DNA from: Luscinia megarhynchos
Taxonomy: Eukaryota; Chordata; Aves; Passeriformes; Turdidae
Reading direction: 5' to 3'
Assembly (NCBI GenBank): GCA_034336665.1
Contig: JAPFBE010000003.1
Location: 35,252,360 to 35,316,359, forward strand
DNA length: 64,000 bases
Shown: piece by piece, positions 27,524 through 41,054 of the stretch
How positions within the stretch are numbered: the stretch's first letter is position 1
How the letters are laid out: each line of letters begins with the position of its first letter
The notes under the pieces: model-generated
Told to the model about the DNA's origin: nothing
Databases searched by the model: none
Seen by the model: the letters and a program-made list of their open reading frames with translations, nothing else
Made by a program: the position numbers and the translations under genes

Positions 27524-27993
27524 AGCCTTGAACTCTCTGTGCAGTTTTGGGTACCACAACATAAGAAAGATATAAAGCTATTAGATAGTATCCAAAGGAG
27601 GGCAACAAAGATGGTGAAGGGCCTGGAGGAGATGCTGTATGAGGAGTGACCTGCTCAGCCTGGAGGAGGCTGGACCTCATTGCAGTTACAACTCCCTTGG
27701 GAGGGGCAGAGGAGGGGCAGGCACTGGTCTTTTGTCTGAGGTGACAGTGACAGGAGCCATGGGAGTGGCCTGAAAATAAGTCAGGGGAGGTCTTGGTAGG
27801 AAAAGGCTCCTCACCCAGAGGATGTTTGTGCACTGGAACAGGCTCCCCAGAGAAGTGGTGACAGCACCAGCCTGACAGAGTTCAGGAGGGTGTGGACAGT
27901 GCACATGGTGTGACTTTTGTGGATGGTCCCGAGCTGGGCCAAGAATTGGGTTTTATCCAGCTCTGTTTATTCTGTGATTTTGTGATTTATTGT
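27524..27993 (+). mobile_element. CR1 LINE fragment, 3' end, sense to NALF1
   Basis: CR1 hallmarks occur in order: 'tgcagttttgggtaccacaa', 'gtatccaaaggagggcaaca', 'agatggtgaagggcctggag', 'ctcagcctggaggaggctgg', 'aaaaggctcctcacccagag' and 'gtgcactggaacaggctccc'. The tail is decayed ('attctgtgattttgtgattt'). Two overlapping minus-strand open frames of 103 and 72 codons are incidental, because they run antisense through the repeat. Confidence 0.93.
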
Positions 27994-29526
27994 TGTGAAT
28001 GTCAGTAAAGCAACTGAAGCAACAGAAATGTGGTGGGTGATGTAATCAACAGCATGAAAACCACTTTCTGTTTAAAAGTTTACTTAAGAACAGAAGGTAC
28101 ATGCATCTCCTGGTCTTCCTTCTCAATAATCATTTACTGTGGATAAGAAACCTTAGTAAGCAATTAAAATTGAATTAGCAATGAAAAACAAAAAAATAAA
28201 ATGTTCTACAGAGTGCAGTAGGCAAAAACTGCTATAAAGTGATAATCACAAACCATAGATTAGTGATAAAGGCTTCATTTTATCACCTAGCAACCTTACT
28301 CATATCTGTCACTGTTGCAAACAATCTAAAGTAAAAGTTTGGCAATTCTGGGGCTACTACATTGGAATTAATTAAACAATTTAGGGTGCTATTGACATTC
28401 ATAAAATTATAACCAATGAAGAATTACAAACATACTGAAATTAAACCAAACTCTCATCTAGATTTGTCATTTCGGGTGTGACTTTTTAAGCTTTCTTGGC
28501 TTAAAAATTTAATCTATAGTTTTCTTTTTTATTACATCATTCCTAGAAAGAATAGATATGATCAGCTGACTATATTGGTTTTCAGTCTATGTTTAATGAA
28601 AGGTAGTTACTAGACCTTTCAGATAATTAAGAAATGCAAAAAAAGATTTTTTTTTGTTATGCAACAACCTAGACAGCAAACATCTAAACAGTAAATAATG
28701 TACTACAAAACAGTTAAGCAGAAAATAAAATGGGGAACTAGGAAATCTCTCTGTACTCAGTCACACAGGCTTTTCATCACCTTTGTATGCTGTGTCCAAC
28801 CTAATTTTACATGAAACTTTTCTGTGTCCAATAGTTTAATACTAATGACAAACATTGTTGTCTGGAAGACAAAAGGTAGCAAAAATTTAAATCAGAACAT
28901 GTATTTTACCTGTCTGTTTAAATGATGACAATAATTGCAATAATCACACTTCTGCAACTACAGCTGTGCAGCATCAGATGAGAGCATCTTTAAAGTGCTC
29001 CTTTTAGCACACAAATGTACACATTGGTTTTCACTGCAGCAGATTTGTCTGCTAGTCTAGAGCTGTTGGTTCTCAGGTATCCTAATGTGTGTTTTAACGC
29101 TGTGGACTGGATAAGGTTTTATTTGAAGGGAAGCAGCACCATCTATTGCAACCTGATAGCTTAGCTCTAGATGATATAAAGACAGACTTGGCCTGAGCCC
29201 AGTTTTCAACTCTTTGCTGCATACACTTTCATAAATTTGTCCTTGTCCAGCTTCAAATGAGATTGGGATCTCAGTCTATGGTGGTGCAGGGACCAGGCTG
29301 TGTTCCATGCATGCATGTGTCTAATAAAAAGTCACATCTAAGAGACATAGCTGTTTACAAACTTAGATAATATAATAGTATATGTCTAGTTCTGAATAAC
29401 TGTTGCTTTTAAATGACTTGGCTGGAGTTTTCATTTCTGAAGTGGGAGGACAGTCAAAAGTTAAGAGCATATTTTACCCAGGTGATATTCTCTCAAAATT
29501 TTCTTCCAAAAGCAGCATTAATATAG

Positions 29527-29787
<261 letters not shown>

Positions 29788-30950
29788 TAGAAAAACTAAT
29801 TTCACTTGTTTTCATAAGTCTAAATGTCATGGATTTAGCTATGAGAGCCTGAAGGTATTCCGCCTCAGATTCGTTAGAGGTACTAGGATTTGAGCTCAGA
29901 TCTAGTAATTCACAGTTATGATACAGCTTGCCAGTCATCAGCTTTAAAAAACAAAATTGCTAAAAAAAATGTTCTGATTATTTTTTACATTTGATAATTT
30001 GGTGGAGGATTTATTTTACTTTATGTCATGCAATATTCAGAAAAAAAAAAAGACAGGTCCAGTTTTTAGCATCTTCACCCTTGATTGACTGCATTTTTAT
30101 GCCAGATGAATCAAGAATCTGAAGCACAGCAGCTCTCAGAAAGTGTTTACAAAAAGATCTTTCACTAGTGATGAAATTTAAGAATCAGTTGTTCACCTAG
30201 GAAGGACTGATCTTTGTTTCCTATAGAGTCTGGTTGCATTTTATGAATATGTTTTCATTTTAAAAGGTATTGCTAATGTGTGTCTCAGGTACCACAGATA
30301 TTTTTTTCAGGAATGGATGGGAGTCATCCACACAAAATTTTAGCTTACACCAATGCTATCTTCAGATTTCCAGTGCCTAGACTATCATCTGAGAATCCTG
30401 AAGATATTCAGGCAACTTATTCCCAGAAAATTGATAAAAAAGAATTTCAACACTTAGATAATTTGACACCCTTGTCCAAATATCAGAAATTAAAACTGTC
30501 TTTACCTCTAAATTAGAGCTCCACTGGAAATCTTGATACTAAAAAAGTTGTCTAAGGTAAGCTACTTAAAACCAGAGTCAATTTCAAAAATCCATTGATG
30601 TTATATACCATCTCAGATGCAAGCATAGCCACTCAGTTCTCCATATACCATGTATTTAGATTTAGGGTGGTTCTCGTAGCAAGGCATTTAATGGAATTTT
30701 TTCTTGGGTATTAAACTCAAGCACAATCAAGCAATATCCATCCCTATGCAAAAGAAAATATAATGAAAAGTGAGCTGAGTCACAATTTTGAATCCTCAGT
30801 AAGGTGCTTAACACTTCAATTCATTTAAAAAAATATATAGCTTTCCAATATGTATATTCAGTAAGAAAAATTAGCATTATTTTTCAGTTTAAGGTAGCAT
30901 AGTAGAAGTGAGAGATTTAAGAAAATTTTATTTGCCACAAGTACACAATC

Positions 30951-31000
30951 TATATGTATGTGTGTGTGTTCATGTATATGCATATGTACATATACACATA
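30951..31000. repeat. Alternating purine-pyrimidine stretch (TATG/TG/CATA)
   Basis: About 50 bp alternate almost strictly between purine and pyrimidine, for example TATGTATGTGTGTGTGTT, then a run of ATG/CATA steps to CACATA. It is a degenerate TG microsatellite. Such stretches can adopt left-handed helix in other systems; that is inference here. Confidence 0.75.
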
Positions 31001-34000
31001 GACAATGGCAAGAAACCAAATCAACAGCAAACAAAATCATCTCGGCATGTATTTCAGAAAATCTGTTAGGAAATATATATTCATCTCTTAATTTTCCTAG
31101 TATAACTCATAATCCAAATTCCTTCCTAAAACACACAAAATAGATGATTTTGAAAAGAATACTGGCATCTCTGAGTTTGGGATGAAAAAGCAGCTTCAGG
31201 GGAGGATTACACTCATTTTACTGCAGGTATTAATAATGTGGGTGTCTGCACATCAAGTCTGTGACTAAGCTCTCACTGGAGTCATTGGTGTAGACAGCAG
31301 AGCTGTTTCATTCACCCTGAGTTGGCACCTGCCCCTGATGAGAGGACTTGTTCACATTGCTGGCTATACTCTATTTGCTATAGCTGCTGTTAGACACCAG
31401 TGTATTATGACAGACACTTAAAATCACAGTGACCTAAATCTCATCTCAGCAGCCCACTAACAAGTATTTGGTTGAACTTTTTGTCATCTCAAGTCCAAAC
31501 CCAGCAGCAGCAGAGCAGAGTTTGTATTCACAGAGCCAAGGGAGTCAGTATGCTGACCCTAGAGAGTTGTATGCAGGGAAGATGTTGAGGACAGGTACGA
31601 GGCAGCAATTTGAACTCTGGATTACAGACCCATTTTCACCCTTATGAAGCAGCAGTTCACTGTAGATGTGCTTCCTGCCAATAAACAATGAGAAATCAGA
31701 CTATAATCTGCTGCGGGAATAAAGAATTATACCTTTCTACAGCTTAATGAAAACAGATTTATTTAATGAAAAGCACAGTGAGCTCAACAGCAGACAAAAC
31801 ACTACTTCAGCATGGTTTGTGATAGAGAACTTGAAATCCTTTTGAAGAGAAACAGCTGAAAGAAGTTCATCCATGTCTTGAGGGACATCTCCCACTGCAC
31901 TGTTTGTGAGTTTCTGTCCGGTATACACCTTCTGAGATTTCTATTATTGATCTGTCTCTTCATTAGAAAAACACAAAAGAGTCAGATGTGTCTTTTATTT
32001 AATATTTGGGTGTCAAGTAACAGGAAAAGGTATATGCGGGACAGCTGATTTTATTTGGTATTGACTACTGCCCAGAGCTCAAGATGAGCACAACAACAGT
32101 AGCTGTAATTTCCCAATTGCAGCCAGGTAGAGGTGGGTGTGGCTCCATAATCCGTGCTGGGAGCTGCTGTCTCCCCTTTCAGTCCTGTACTACCACAGCA
32201 GTAAGTCAGAGCACAGAGATCTGCTGGAGATGAGGGCATGGCAGTGCTGGTGGACAACAGGGAACCCACACCTTTTTTTCTTTTTTTTCTTTCAGCCAGG
32301 ATTTTTGTGATGTTGGCGTCTAAAAAAAAGGCCAAAACCAAAAACCTGGAGGCTGTAAAAGGAAAAAAAAAATTAAAAAGACATTACCCTTCTTTGGAAG
32401 GTCCACATGAGGAGAAAACAGCATGGAGCTGGCTATTTTTCTCCAAGAATATTGCAGTCATTACATTATATTTGTCACTACATTTGAAAGAAAATAAATT
32501 ACAATTTATAATATGCATTAATAACAACTTCTTGGAAATTCCTGAAAACCTCATATAGTTCATGACCTCCAAAGAAAGCATATAATAGGAAAGGGAGAAG
32601 GCATGCTACACTCATTTTGTATCACCAGAACTCAGCTTTTGTAGAAATGCATATGAGGGTGTGGAACAACTGCAGTGCAAAAGAAAGTACTTGAGAGATT
32701 AATCAAAACAATCAGAATCACAGTGTGGTTCTGATTATGGAAATATGAAGTTAGATAGAAATAATTTAGTGTTCCCTTCTTGCCCACTTTCTTCCAGGAC
32801 ACAGAAGGAAATAAAAAATCCTTCCATCAGGTACTGTGCTGACGTGCTGGTATTCAGATTCATTAAATCTGACTGATTGCTTTCAGTTTAGACCTTTGGA
32901 GTTCATATCTATATGACTAAAGTTTCCAGTGGTTTCATCCAGTGTTTTTTTTCACAGCTCAGCTGCCTAGAACTGTCCATGCAAACCAGAATTTCATTTG
33001 AGGGAGATAACAATAGTTTTCAGGTGTACCTATACACACATAGCAAATTACAGTGAATTATTCCAAACAGAGTTCAAGATCAAGGTTTTTAACTGTAACT
33101 TCTAAGAAGACAGTGGATTTCCCAGCAGGATTGTTTTCTATTGTAAATGTAGTGTCTCTTCCTTAATTAAACAAGGAGATGGGCTACAGCACCATTCTAC
33201 CCTACACCGACCATAATGCATATTTTGTCTACAAAATTAGACTAGAGCTAGAGTGAAGAAAAATCCTTCAGGGGCATTTAGGGTTGGCATGCAACAGATA
33301 CTCAGTTCCTAAGGGCTTTCTTTGTAATGACCATGACTTATGCTGTCTTTGTGCCCTGGGGCAAAACAGGGCCATCACCCAGCACCAAGTCTCAGGCTGG
33401 AAATCCCAGCCACATACTCACACTTTTTCTGTACAAGAGATGTCATGGCATTTAATGTAGAGGAAGAGTTCCTCTTTGAAGGAAAGAAGGGAATGTAGTG
33501 AGCAGTGACAAGGCAGAAATGTATTGCATTAACTTGTTCCAAAATTACGATGACACCCCTTCCTAAGAGCAGTGCCATCAGAACAAGTCTTCTGCCATCA
33601 AGAGGTGAATCAAATTTGTCTATTGTTGTTGTGTTGAACAGTCTTCTGATAACTTTCAATCAGAAGGAGAAAGTAAAGAAGAGAAGAGGTGTGAGAAGAC
33701 ATGTGATTCAGGCGCTTTAAATCACTAATATCTTTCACTTCATATTAATTTAGACTCCTAATTTTATGTGCTCTGGTTAACCAGTCAGTTGTTTGGAACA
33801 CAACATGAATCAATTTTTGGCAAATAACAGTAACATATGTTTATGTGATCCATGCAAAGTAACACTTCCATGGAAACTCCACCTCCTTTAGAGTAAAGAA
33901 TTCACTGGAAATAAAACTGTCAGTCATGCTTCATAGCACACACTAATGTTTCTAGAGACATGGTGTGAATTATTACTGAGAATTCTCATCAATCTGTAGA

Positions 34001-36837
34001 AGTTTGATGACTAACAAACCTCAGCAAAAAGTGTTAGGAGAAATTCTGTAAACTGCAGCTTTCTCTCAAGGGGCAGATATTTGACTGGGTTTCACCAACA
34101 GGTTTAGCTATAGTGTGTCTCCTTCAAAACAGATGTGCTGATTTCAGCACAATTTGAAAAGCAATTTGAGAAAATGTGATATATAGAAAGCAATAGAATC
34201 TATCTCTTTGTAGAACAATTCAAGAAGAGAAAATCACTCTGAATTCAATCTGCTTTATGTTGTTCTTGGCAAATTCAAAAAACCCGTATATTTGATCCAA
34301 ATTCTTCCTCTAAAAATATCTCATAATAATGTGTCATTTGCCTCCTGTCTGCACCTCTTAATAGGTCCTAAAATATCAAAATATTAAGCTAATACAGACA
34401 GCAGGACAAATCCCTTTTATGTTTGACAAGCATGGTTTAAATCGTTACTAGCCATGGATCTGCTTACAGGGAAAATTTGACATGGTTTTTGCAGCAAAAT
34501 CTGTCAACTAAATAGCTCATCTTTATGAGTCTAGTGTTCTTCTAGTCTTGAGTATTGGGGCTTTCTCAATATAATAATGAGTTTATTAGCTTTAAATATT
34601 CTTCTCCTATAATAAGGACCCAGACAATTTACTTATTGATATCCCTAAACTTTCTATGGTGACACAGCACTTAGATATGTATAACCTTTCCTATCATATC
34701 ACTATAGTACATCCTTTTATTCAAATATTCTACATGTAGAAGCAAAAAGAGAGGGACTGGGAAAAGACAAATGCATTCTAGAAGCAAGTTTTCCTGTATC
34801 TCAAAATCGGAGAGGTAAAAATCTTCATTGTTTAGTTTTAAGAGTCAGCTATTTAGTAATTTTTCTGACTTGCAGCAGCTCAGTTTTAGAGGAGTAACAC
34901 TGATTTACACAAGCAACAGGAAATTGGTCCTATTTATAATTTAGGGAAGAAATCCATATATCATGAAGAAACACTATGAATTCTTGGATGTGGGAACATG
35001 CACATATGCATAAGAAAATATTCATGAGTCGACTATCTTAAATAATAGCCAACATACAGTGATAAAAAATCTTAAAACACAGCAACACAGATCTCCAATC
35101 CAGATCTCCTCCAACAACTGGAATTGAGTAATGGAAGTAAGCCTTTTCAAAAGAGCTGAACAGTCTTATTCAACAGTTTAGGAATAATCTGTTTGAATAA
35201 AAAGTAATTTATTCATCTTCAATACCCTTACATATAATTTTAGGTTTTTTTAATAATGTGAAAGGTATAAAATACGTGTCTAATCATCATGATGTGTCAC
35301 AGGCACAGCAATTTAGAAATTGAGAAAACCATCTGGATAAGATCAAAAAGTTCTGGCTTCCAGATCAGTTGTAAGCAAGCAGTGAAATATAGTCATATAA
35401 TATCTAATGTGTCCTCTTGACTTCCGTAGTTGGAAAATGTTAATACTCAGAAATAATCTCAGAAATATGTCCTTAGAAACAGAAATGCCACGCAGAGTGC
35501 TGGCATTCACTGATACAATGATGTCAATGCTGGATGGATCACTCTTGGCAGACTTATTTACTTTGGGCTTCACAATAAAATGGAGTATTCAAAACTTTTG
35601 GTATACTAAATCCACTTGTAATCTTGTTTCAAGATCTTTTTTTTCAAGCACAAGAAACTTCATATGCCTCTCAAAATTAATCATAAATCTTTGTGAAAAA
35701 TGAACACAGGTTAGAGTTCTACAGAAAGCAAAAGAGGAACAAACATATTGTAAGATCTGTTTTGTTTCTCTGGCTTCCCAAATACTTATCCAGCAATGAC
35801 AACACATATTTCATATACCAGACCAGTTTCTCATAGTGCAGAATACTGTGGCTCTATAACTCTTTCTGTATAAATAAACCAAGAAGCCAAGTCAGACCAC
35901 CTGCTGCAGATTCAAATCCAGCCACAAGCGTCACACATCCTGACAGTGCTGAGGAGTCACAGCAATGCAACCGTTGCTTTTATAGGCTGATTTCTGCAGC
36001 TACTCAGGCAGAAACCACAGCAGTCTCTGAGTTAGATGGTGATCTAGCTGATCATTAAACCATGCATGCATCGATAGTCTTTGTGATTTCAATTTTTCTG
36101 TAAGAACTTGCTTGGGCTTTGCTGAACTTCCCCCAAGGCACATTCCACAAAGTGAATATGATATTCATGCTGCCACTCCTTTTTCTTTTAGTCTGATTCA
36201 GCTGCTCAGGACATACAGAATTTATCCATTCATGTCTCCATTAACAATCTCAGTAGAACCAGTAGCCTTAGTACTTGCATCAGCATTAGTAACACACAGT
36301 CCCTACAGATGTAACTTCTATGCTGATCATCAAAATGTTATCTTCATGTGGAAAAAAACTTACCTGGTTACAAAGAAAAGAGAGAGCTTTTACATGACCT
36401 TTGTGAGTGATAGCATATCTGTCTGGAGAATGGTTTGAAATCAAAAAGTCTCCTGGCAAATTCTAGATCCTTGATTGTAGTAAAAGTCCAAGTACCTCCA
36501 TATGGACTAAGATTTCTGCTGGTGAAATATAGCTGAGTGTTGGGAAGAGTTGAGAAATGAAGACACAGAACTAAGAATTTTAAGTAAAAAGTAAAAAGCA
36601 AAATACATTACAAGCTGGCTAATCAATCCTCAGAAATACAGTTACCAAATATCCAAGTAATATTAATAATGATGTCTACAAACAGAATTATAAAGCCTAA
36701 AGAGGAAGGGGGAAGCCTTGATGGTTTGATGGGTGCAGACATTGTTTTTATTTCTTATACCCATGTATTTAATATTTAAACAAAACAAAAGTCAAACAAT
36801 AGATAAACAAATGCACAGGCAGTGGAAGCAAGGACAT

Positions 36838-37760
36838 ATATCATATCTTTGTCAATGAAGAGATCAAGTTCATCCTTCAGTAAATTTTCAGGTGATACCA
36901 AGATAAGTGGAGTGGTTGACACATCTGATGGATGGGATGCCATCCAGAGGGACCTAGGCAAGCTCAAGAAGTGGGCCCATGGGAATCTCATGGTTTAAGA
37001 CCAAGTACAAGTTGCTTTGGTTGAGGCAACCCCTAATATAAAAGCTGGTTGGGGGATGAACAGATCAAAAGCAGCTCTGCCCAGAAGGACTTGGGGGTGC
37101 TGGTGGATGAGAGGCTGGACATGATGCAGCAATGTGTGCTCTCAGCACAGAAAGCCACTGTGTCCTGGGATGCATCAAAAGCAGCATGGCCAGCAGGGCA
37201 GAGGTGACACCAACACTCTACTTTGCTCTGGTAACACCTCACCTGGGACACTGCATCCAGCTTCAGGGTCCTCAGCACAGGAAGGACATCAACCTGTTGG
37301 AATAAGTCCAAGGAAAAGATGATCAAGGAAATGGAGCACTTTTCCTATGAGGAAAGACTAAGAGAAATGCAATTTTTCACCCTGGAAAAGAAAAGGCTTT
37401 AGTTGCCCTAATCGTGGCCATCCAGTACTTGAATGGAGCCTGCAAGAAAGATGGAGAAAGACTTTTCTAAAATAGTGAGTGGTGATAGGACAAAGAGGAA
37501 TGGTTTCAAACTGAAAAAGTAGGTTTAGATTAGATATTAGGAAGGAATTTTAGGAAGAAATTCCTTACTTTGAGGAGGGTGAGGAACTAGAACAAGTTGC
37601 CCAGAGAAGCTCTGTACTGTGCATCTGTGGAAGTGTTCAAGGCCAAGTTGGATGGGGCTTTGGTCAGTCTAGTGAAAGGTGCCTCTACACACAACAGGGA
37701 ATTTGAAACTAGATGATCTTTAAGGTCACATCCAACCCAAGCCATTATGTTGTTTTATGA
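36838..37760 (+). mobile_element. CR1 LINE, longer copy with decayed reverse transcriptase C-terminus
   Basis: The left part translates in pieces as the end of the CR1 reverse transcriptase: a [14 protein letters not shown] start followed by [20 protein letters not shown]. Next come 'cagaaggacttgggggtgct', 'acctcacctgggacactgca', 'gggtcctcagcacaggaagg' and the standard 3' region to 'gatgatctttaaggtcac'. At 36885-36899 the catalytic FADD motif reads FSGD, and stops and frameshifts break the frame (a TAA lies just upstream at 36881). The copy is therefore inactive. It is in sense orientation within intron 2 and 5'-truncated. Confidence 0.94.
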
Positions 37761-40083
37761 ATATTTAGATAAAAGAATAAACTAGTTTTTCCTCCTTGAT
37801 TATCCAGGGAGGTGTAGTCAGTTTACCTGGATTTCTAGCTAAGTCACACATTTGTAAACCTCTGGCTTAATAGATGGACTAATTATATCCAAGGAGCAAA
37901 AGCTTATATTTATGGCTACAAATAAGTATGTGGTGAAGAGTATGTGTTGTGTTCAGTACAAAAGATCTTACTGAACTTATCTAAATCTTCTGCATCGTCA
38001 TATGAATAGTGGCTCTGTAGTTGATTGTTTATTTAATATGAAACTGCAAATTCAAAACCTAAATTCAATTACTGAATTGAAATAAAGAGGAAATTTAATT
38101 TTACATTAAGGAACAAGTTCAATTCATCTTTGAATGTGGACTTGTTATCAATTTATTTATAATTCAGTAAGTGCATATGGACTATTTAAATATATTTTGA
38201 TTGTCAACTTATATACATAGCTTTGATTTCAAAGGAAGTCTGGGTTTTCCAGTAACAAGAAAGGCAGAAAATATAGTTTGAAAAGTAAACAAGCCTCAGT
38301 GGAATCAAAGCATTAACCATTCTCTGTGTCTCTTCAATTACTACTAATCATTTGAGCTGCTGCAGTTCACAAAACAAATCATAATTCGCTGCTTTGGGAG
38401 GCATTGCCTGTATATTGCAGTGTTTAAAAACAGACTTAAGCACACAAACACCAAAAGATGGGTCTCAGAAAATAAGACTGTTTTATTATATATTCAATGA
38501 AGAATTGCTCAGAAGTTCCAAGATGCACTAGAATTTCTTAAAGAAAAATGTGATCCTTTCAGATGTGTCCTCGGTTGAGAATAAGTAATTTTCAAACTTT
38601 GTAATGCTGCATTAAGTTTCTGACTGCAGAAGTGGAAAAAATAGTTAGGTTTCGCATAGGATAAACTCTGAATTTATAGAACATGAAACAAGCTGCTTTC
38701 ATTCTTGTATCTTTAAAAATTTGATTAAATCCAAAAACAAATGCAAATTTATTTAGATTCAGATATAGCCTAGCAGACAATTGTGTCAGCTATGTAAAAA
38801 TGCGTCAGTCTAGGCATCTTAACATTCTTAGCACATCTAACACATTGTTGTTTAGTTGCAGATAAGTATCATGGAAGTAGGAACTAAAGGATTCAGATTT
38901 ATCATATTTTAAGGTGCACTGCTTTTCTTTCCAGGTTGTTCACAAAGTGCTAGAAATCTGGTGGCTGGACCTAAGAATGTTACACCTAAATTGCTTTTTG
39001 GAAGTAATATTGTTGTTGTGATATTTTAGAGAAAATGTAATCCTCGTTTTAAGAAATAAAGCTGCTTTCAAAATCACTATCCTAATATTTCAGCACAGAC
39101 AGATTTTTTTTTCCTAGAATAACCTAGTTCTACTACATAGTATATTATTTACTTCAGAATTTAATCTGTTTAATCAGTTTAAATGGGGAAAAGGTGTTTG
39201 TCCATTATGTTAGGCATTCTTGCACTTAAAAACTAGTTAAATAGCCAAATTAGCTTATTTTAATTTGTCAGAGGAAAAATGTATGTGAGAAGCAAACAGA
39301 ACACTCTGGTTATGTTAATCTCCTATGTAGTAATCAGACAACACTGACAATTTCCAAAAAGATACAATTCCTCTTAGGAAAATTCATAATCAGATCATTT
39401 GAACTCAGTAAAGTTCAAAGGCAAAAATCACCTACCTATGTATAATCAGAAACATCAGGAGATCCAGTCATTGTGTGGCAAGGACAGATTGTTTTTACCT
39501 TTGGGAGATGTTGAAGGCAATATCCAGCTGGAAGAACTCAGATGAGGTAGGATAAGCAAATAGGTTCTGAATAGCTCTGTTTGGAAGCTGTTCCTGTCAT
39601 GTAGTTTCATTTACATAGGTTTGAAAATCAAAATAGTCAATATCATCAATACACCATTATTTGTTATCTAATGCCTGTCTTTATGCCCTCACATACTGAA
39701 AGAAGAATTTCAAGGTCCAAATTTTGTGGAAACATCCTGGTTGATTAGTTCGTACTTCATCGTTGGTTGTCACTTCCCAAAGAGGAAGAATTCAGACACC
39801 CTTACATTCAAATATCAATAATTGTTTTTAATGTTGCTTCTTTCCACAGTCATGCTCAGTGTCATACTTCTGCTGAATGATCTTCCGATAATGCTTCCTG
39901 TTAGATGATGCATATTCCTTTAACATCTCTGGTTATACAGAATGGCAGGACTTCTGAGGGCCTCAGTCTCACCCAAAGATACAGATTCAACAACTTAGAC
40001 AAAATGTCGACGGTTCCTTCAAACTACTACTTCTGCCAATCATTGTGCCTGGTTTTCACTTTTCTTTTGTGTTTACCCTACAG

Positions 40084-40379
40084 GGCTCTATGAAAACTAT
40101 CCAACCAATGCAGAACCAGAATGCTGTGATGTCAGATGGGGACTATTATCAGATCATCAACCCAAAGGGACTATAAAAACAAGTGGCTCAACGATGTGTC
40201 ACAGGACATCGCTCACAGTTTCATCAGCATCAAGACTGTGTAACAGCAGACTTAAACTGTGTGTTCTTGTATTAATTCTCTTGCATACAGTACTTACAGT
40301 CTCAGCAGCACAGAACTCAACAGGACTGGGCTTTGGAAGCATAACAACTTTGGAAGATAATTCAACCAATGAGGAATAA
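40084..40379 (+). CDS. NALF1: NALF1 terminal coding exon (C-terminus)
   Basis: The first two bases complete a glycine codon with the exon at 29779; then 97 codons run from LYENYPTNAEPECCDVRWG to the end NSTNEE and TAA at 40377-40379. The two adjacent cysteines of ECCD lie near the start. A hydrophobic segment LKLCVLVLILLHTVLTVSAA (40251-40310) is a likely membrane-spanning or membrane-associated C-terminal helix, preceded by a basic, serine-rich CHRTSLTVSSASRLCNSRLK stretch. After it come two N-S-T triplets. This C-terminal pattern is what I recall for FAM155A proteins and separates it from NALF2. The frame is intact. The internal ATG at 40194 is a methionine codon within the exon, not a gene start. 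Confidence 0.95.
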
Positions 40380-40814
40380 AAGAAAGGATTCATCTTATAT
40401 GATAGAAACACAACAGGCCCAAATTACTACAGTCAAAAATAGCAAGGACTGAGTGCTTTACCCTCAGATTTCTTCTTGAATGACTTTTTGGGTAAAATGA
40501 AAAGAATGGGCCACTACCCAAACAACAAGGACACACAAACACAGCTTTTTATTGACTAAAAGGCTGTTTGGTGACTTAACTTTCTCACACCATTTTATAC
40601 ACTGTGTTTTAATGTTTGGAGTTTCTTTTTTTTTGTTTGTTTTTGCACTTGTTAATACAGGATTTTATTTTTGGGACAGTTTCTCAAAGCTAAATTAAGT
40701 CTTTTCTCTGTCGATATATTTCTAGTCATTGTGTGTGTTCATCTGATAGTTCTGTCCTTTTATGTCCTGTCAGTTTCTATTAGAGGAATGACTGCTATGA
40801 TTTCATGACATAGC

Positions 40815-41054
40815 AAAAAAAAAAAAAAAAAAAAAAAGAAAAAAAAAGAAAAAAAAGAAAAAAAAGAAAAAAAAGAAAAAAAAAGGAAAAAAAGCCCACA
40901 AACCAAACCAAACCAAAAAAAAAAAGCCCACAAAAACCCCCAACAAAAACCCACAAAAAGAACAAAAAAACCCCAAAATTTAAACAAAAAAGAGAAAAGA
41001 GTAAGAAAAATAAAAGAAAAAAAAGGCAACCACAAGAAGAACCCCAAACAAACC
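40815..41054 (+). repeat. A-rich, nearly T-free low-complexity tract in the 3' UTR
   Basis: It begins with 23 uninterrupted A (40815-40837), then units of eight or nine A separated by single G to about 40893, then C-containing A-rich text (CCAAACC, CCCAC and CCCCAA motifs). Only about five T occur in 240 nt (40979-40981, 41002 and 41011). In the minus direction it gives spurious Phe-rich open frames of about 100 codons, which are not genes. It lies 435 nt after the NALF1 stop codon and would be in the sense strand of the mRNA. Confidence 0.9.

Noticed and set aside
27522..27904. Minus-strand Pro/Ser-rich frames of 103 and 72 codons
   Set aside because: They run antisense through a CR1 fragment and reflect repeat composition.
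30280..30516. 78-codon plus-strand frame 500 bp after NALF1 exon 2, possible extra exon
   Set aside because: The flanking AG and GT dinucleotides are not in a good consensus, the sequence is unlike any part of the family, and exon 2 joins the 40084 exon in phase without it.
40194..40379. Separate 61-residue gene starting at ATG 40194
   Set aside because: The same frame continues upstream to the splice acceptor at 40083 and matches the NALF1 C-terminus; the ATG is internal.
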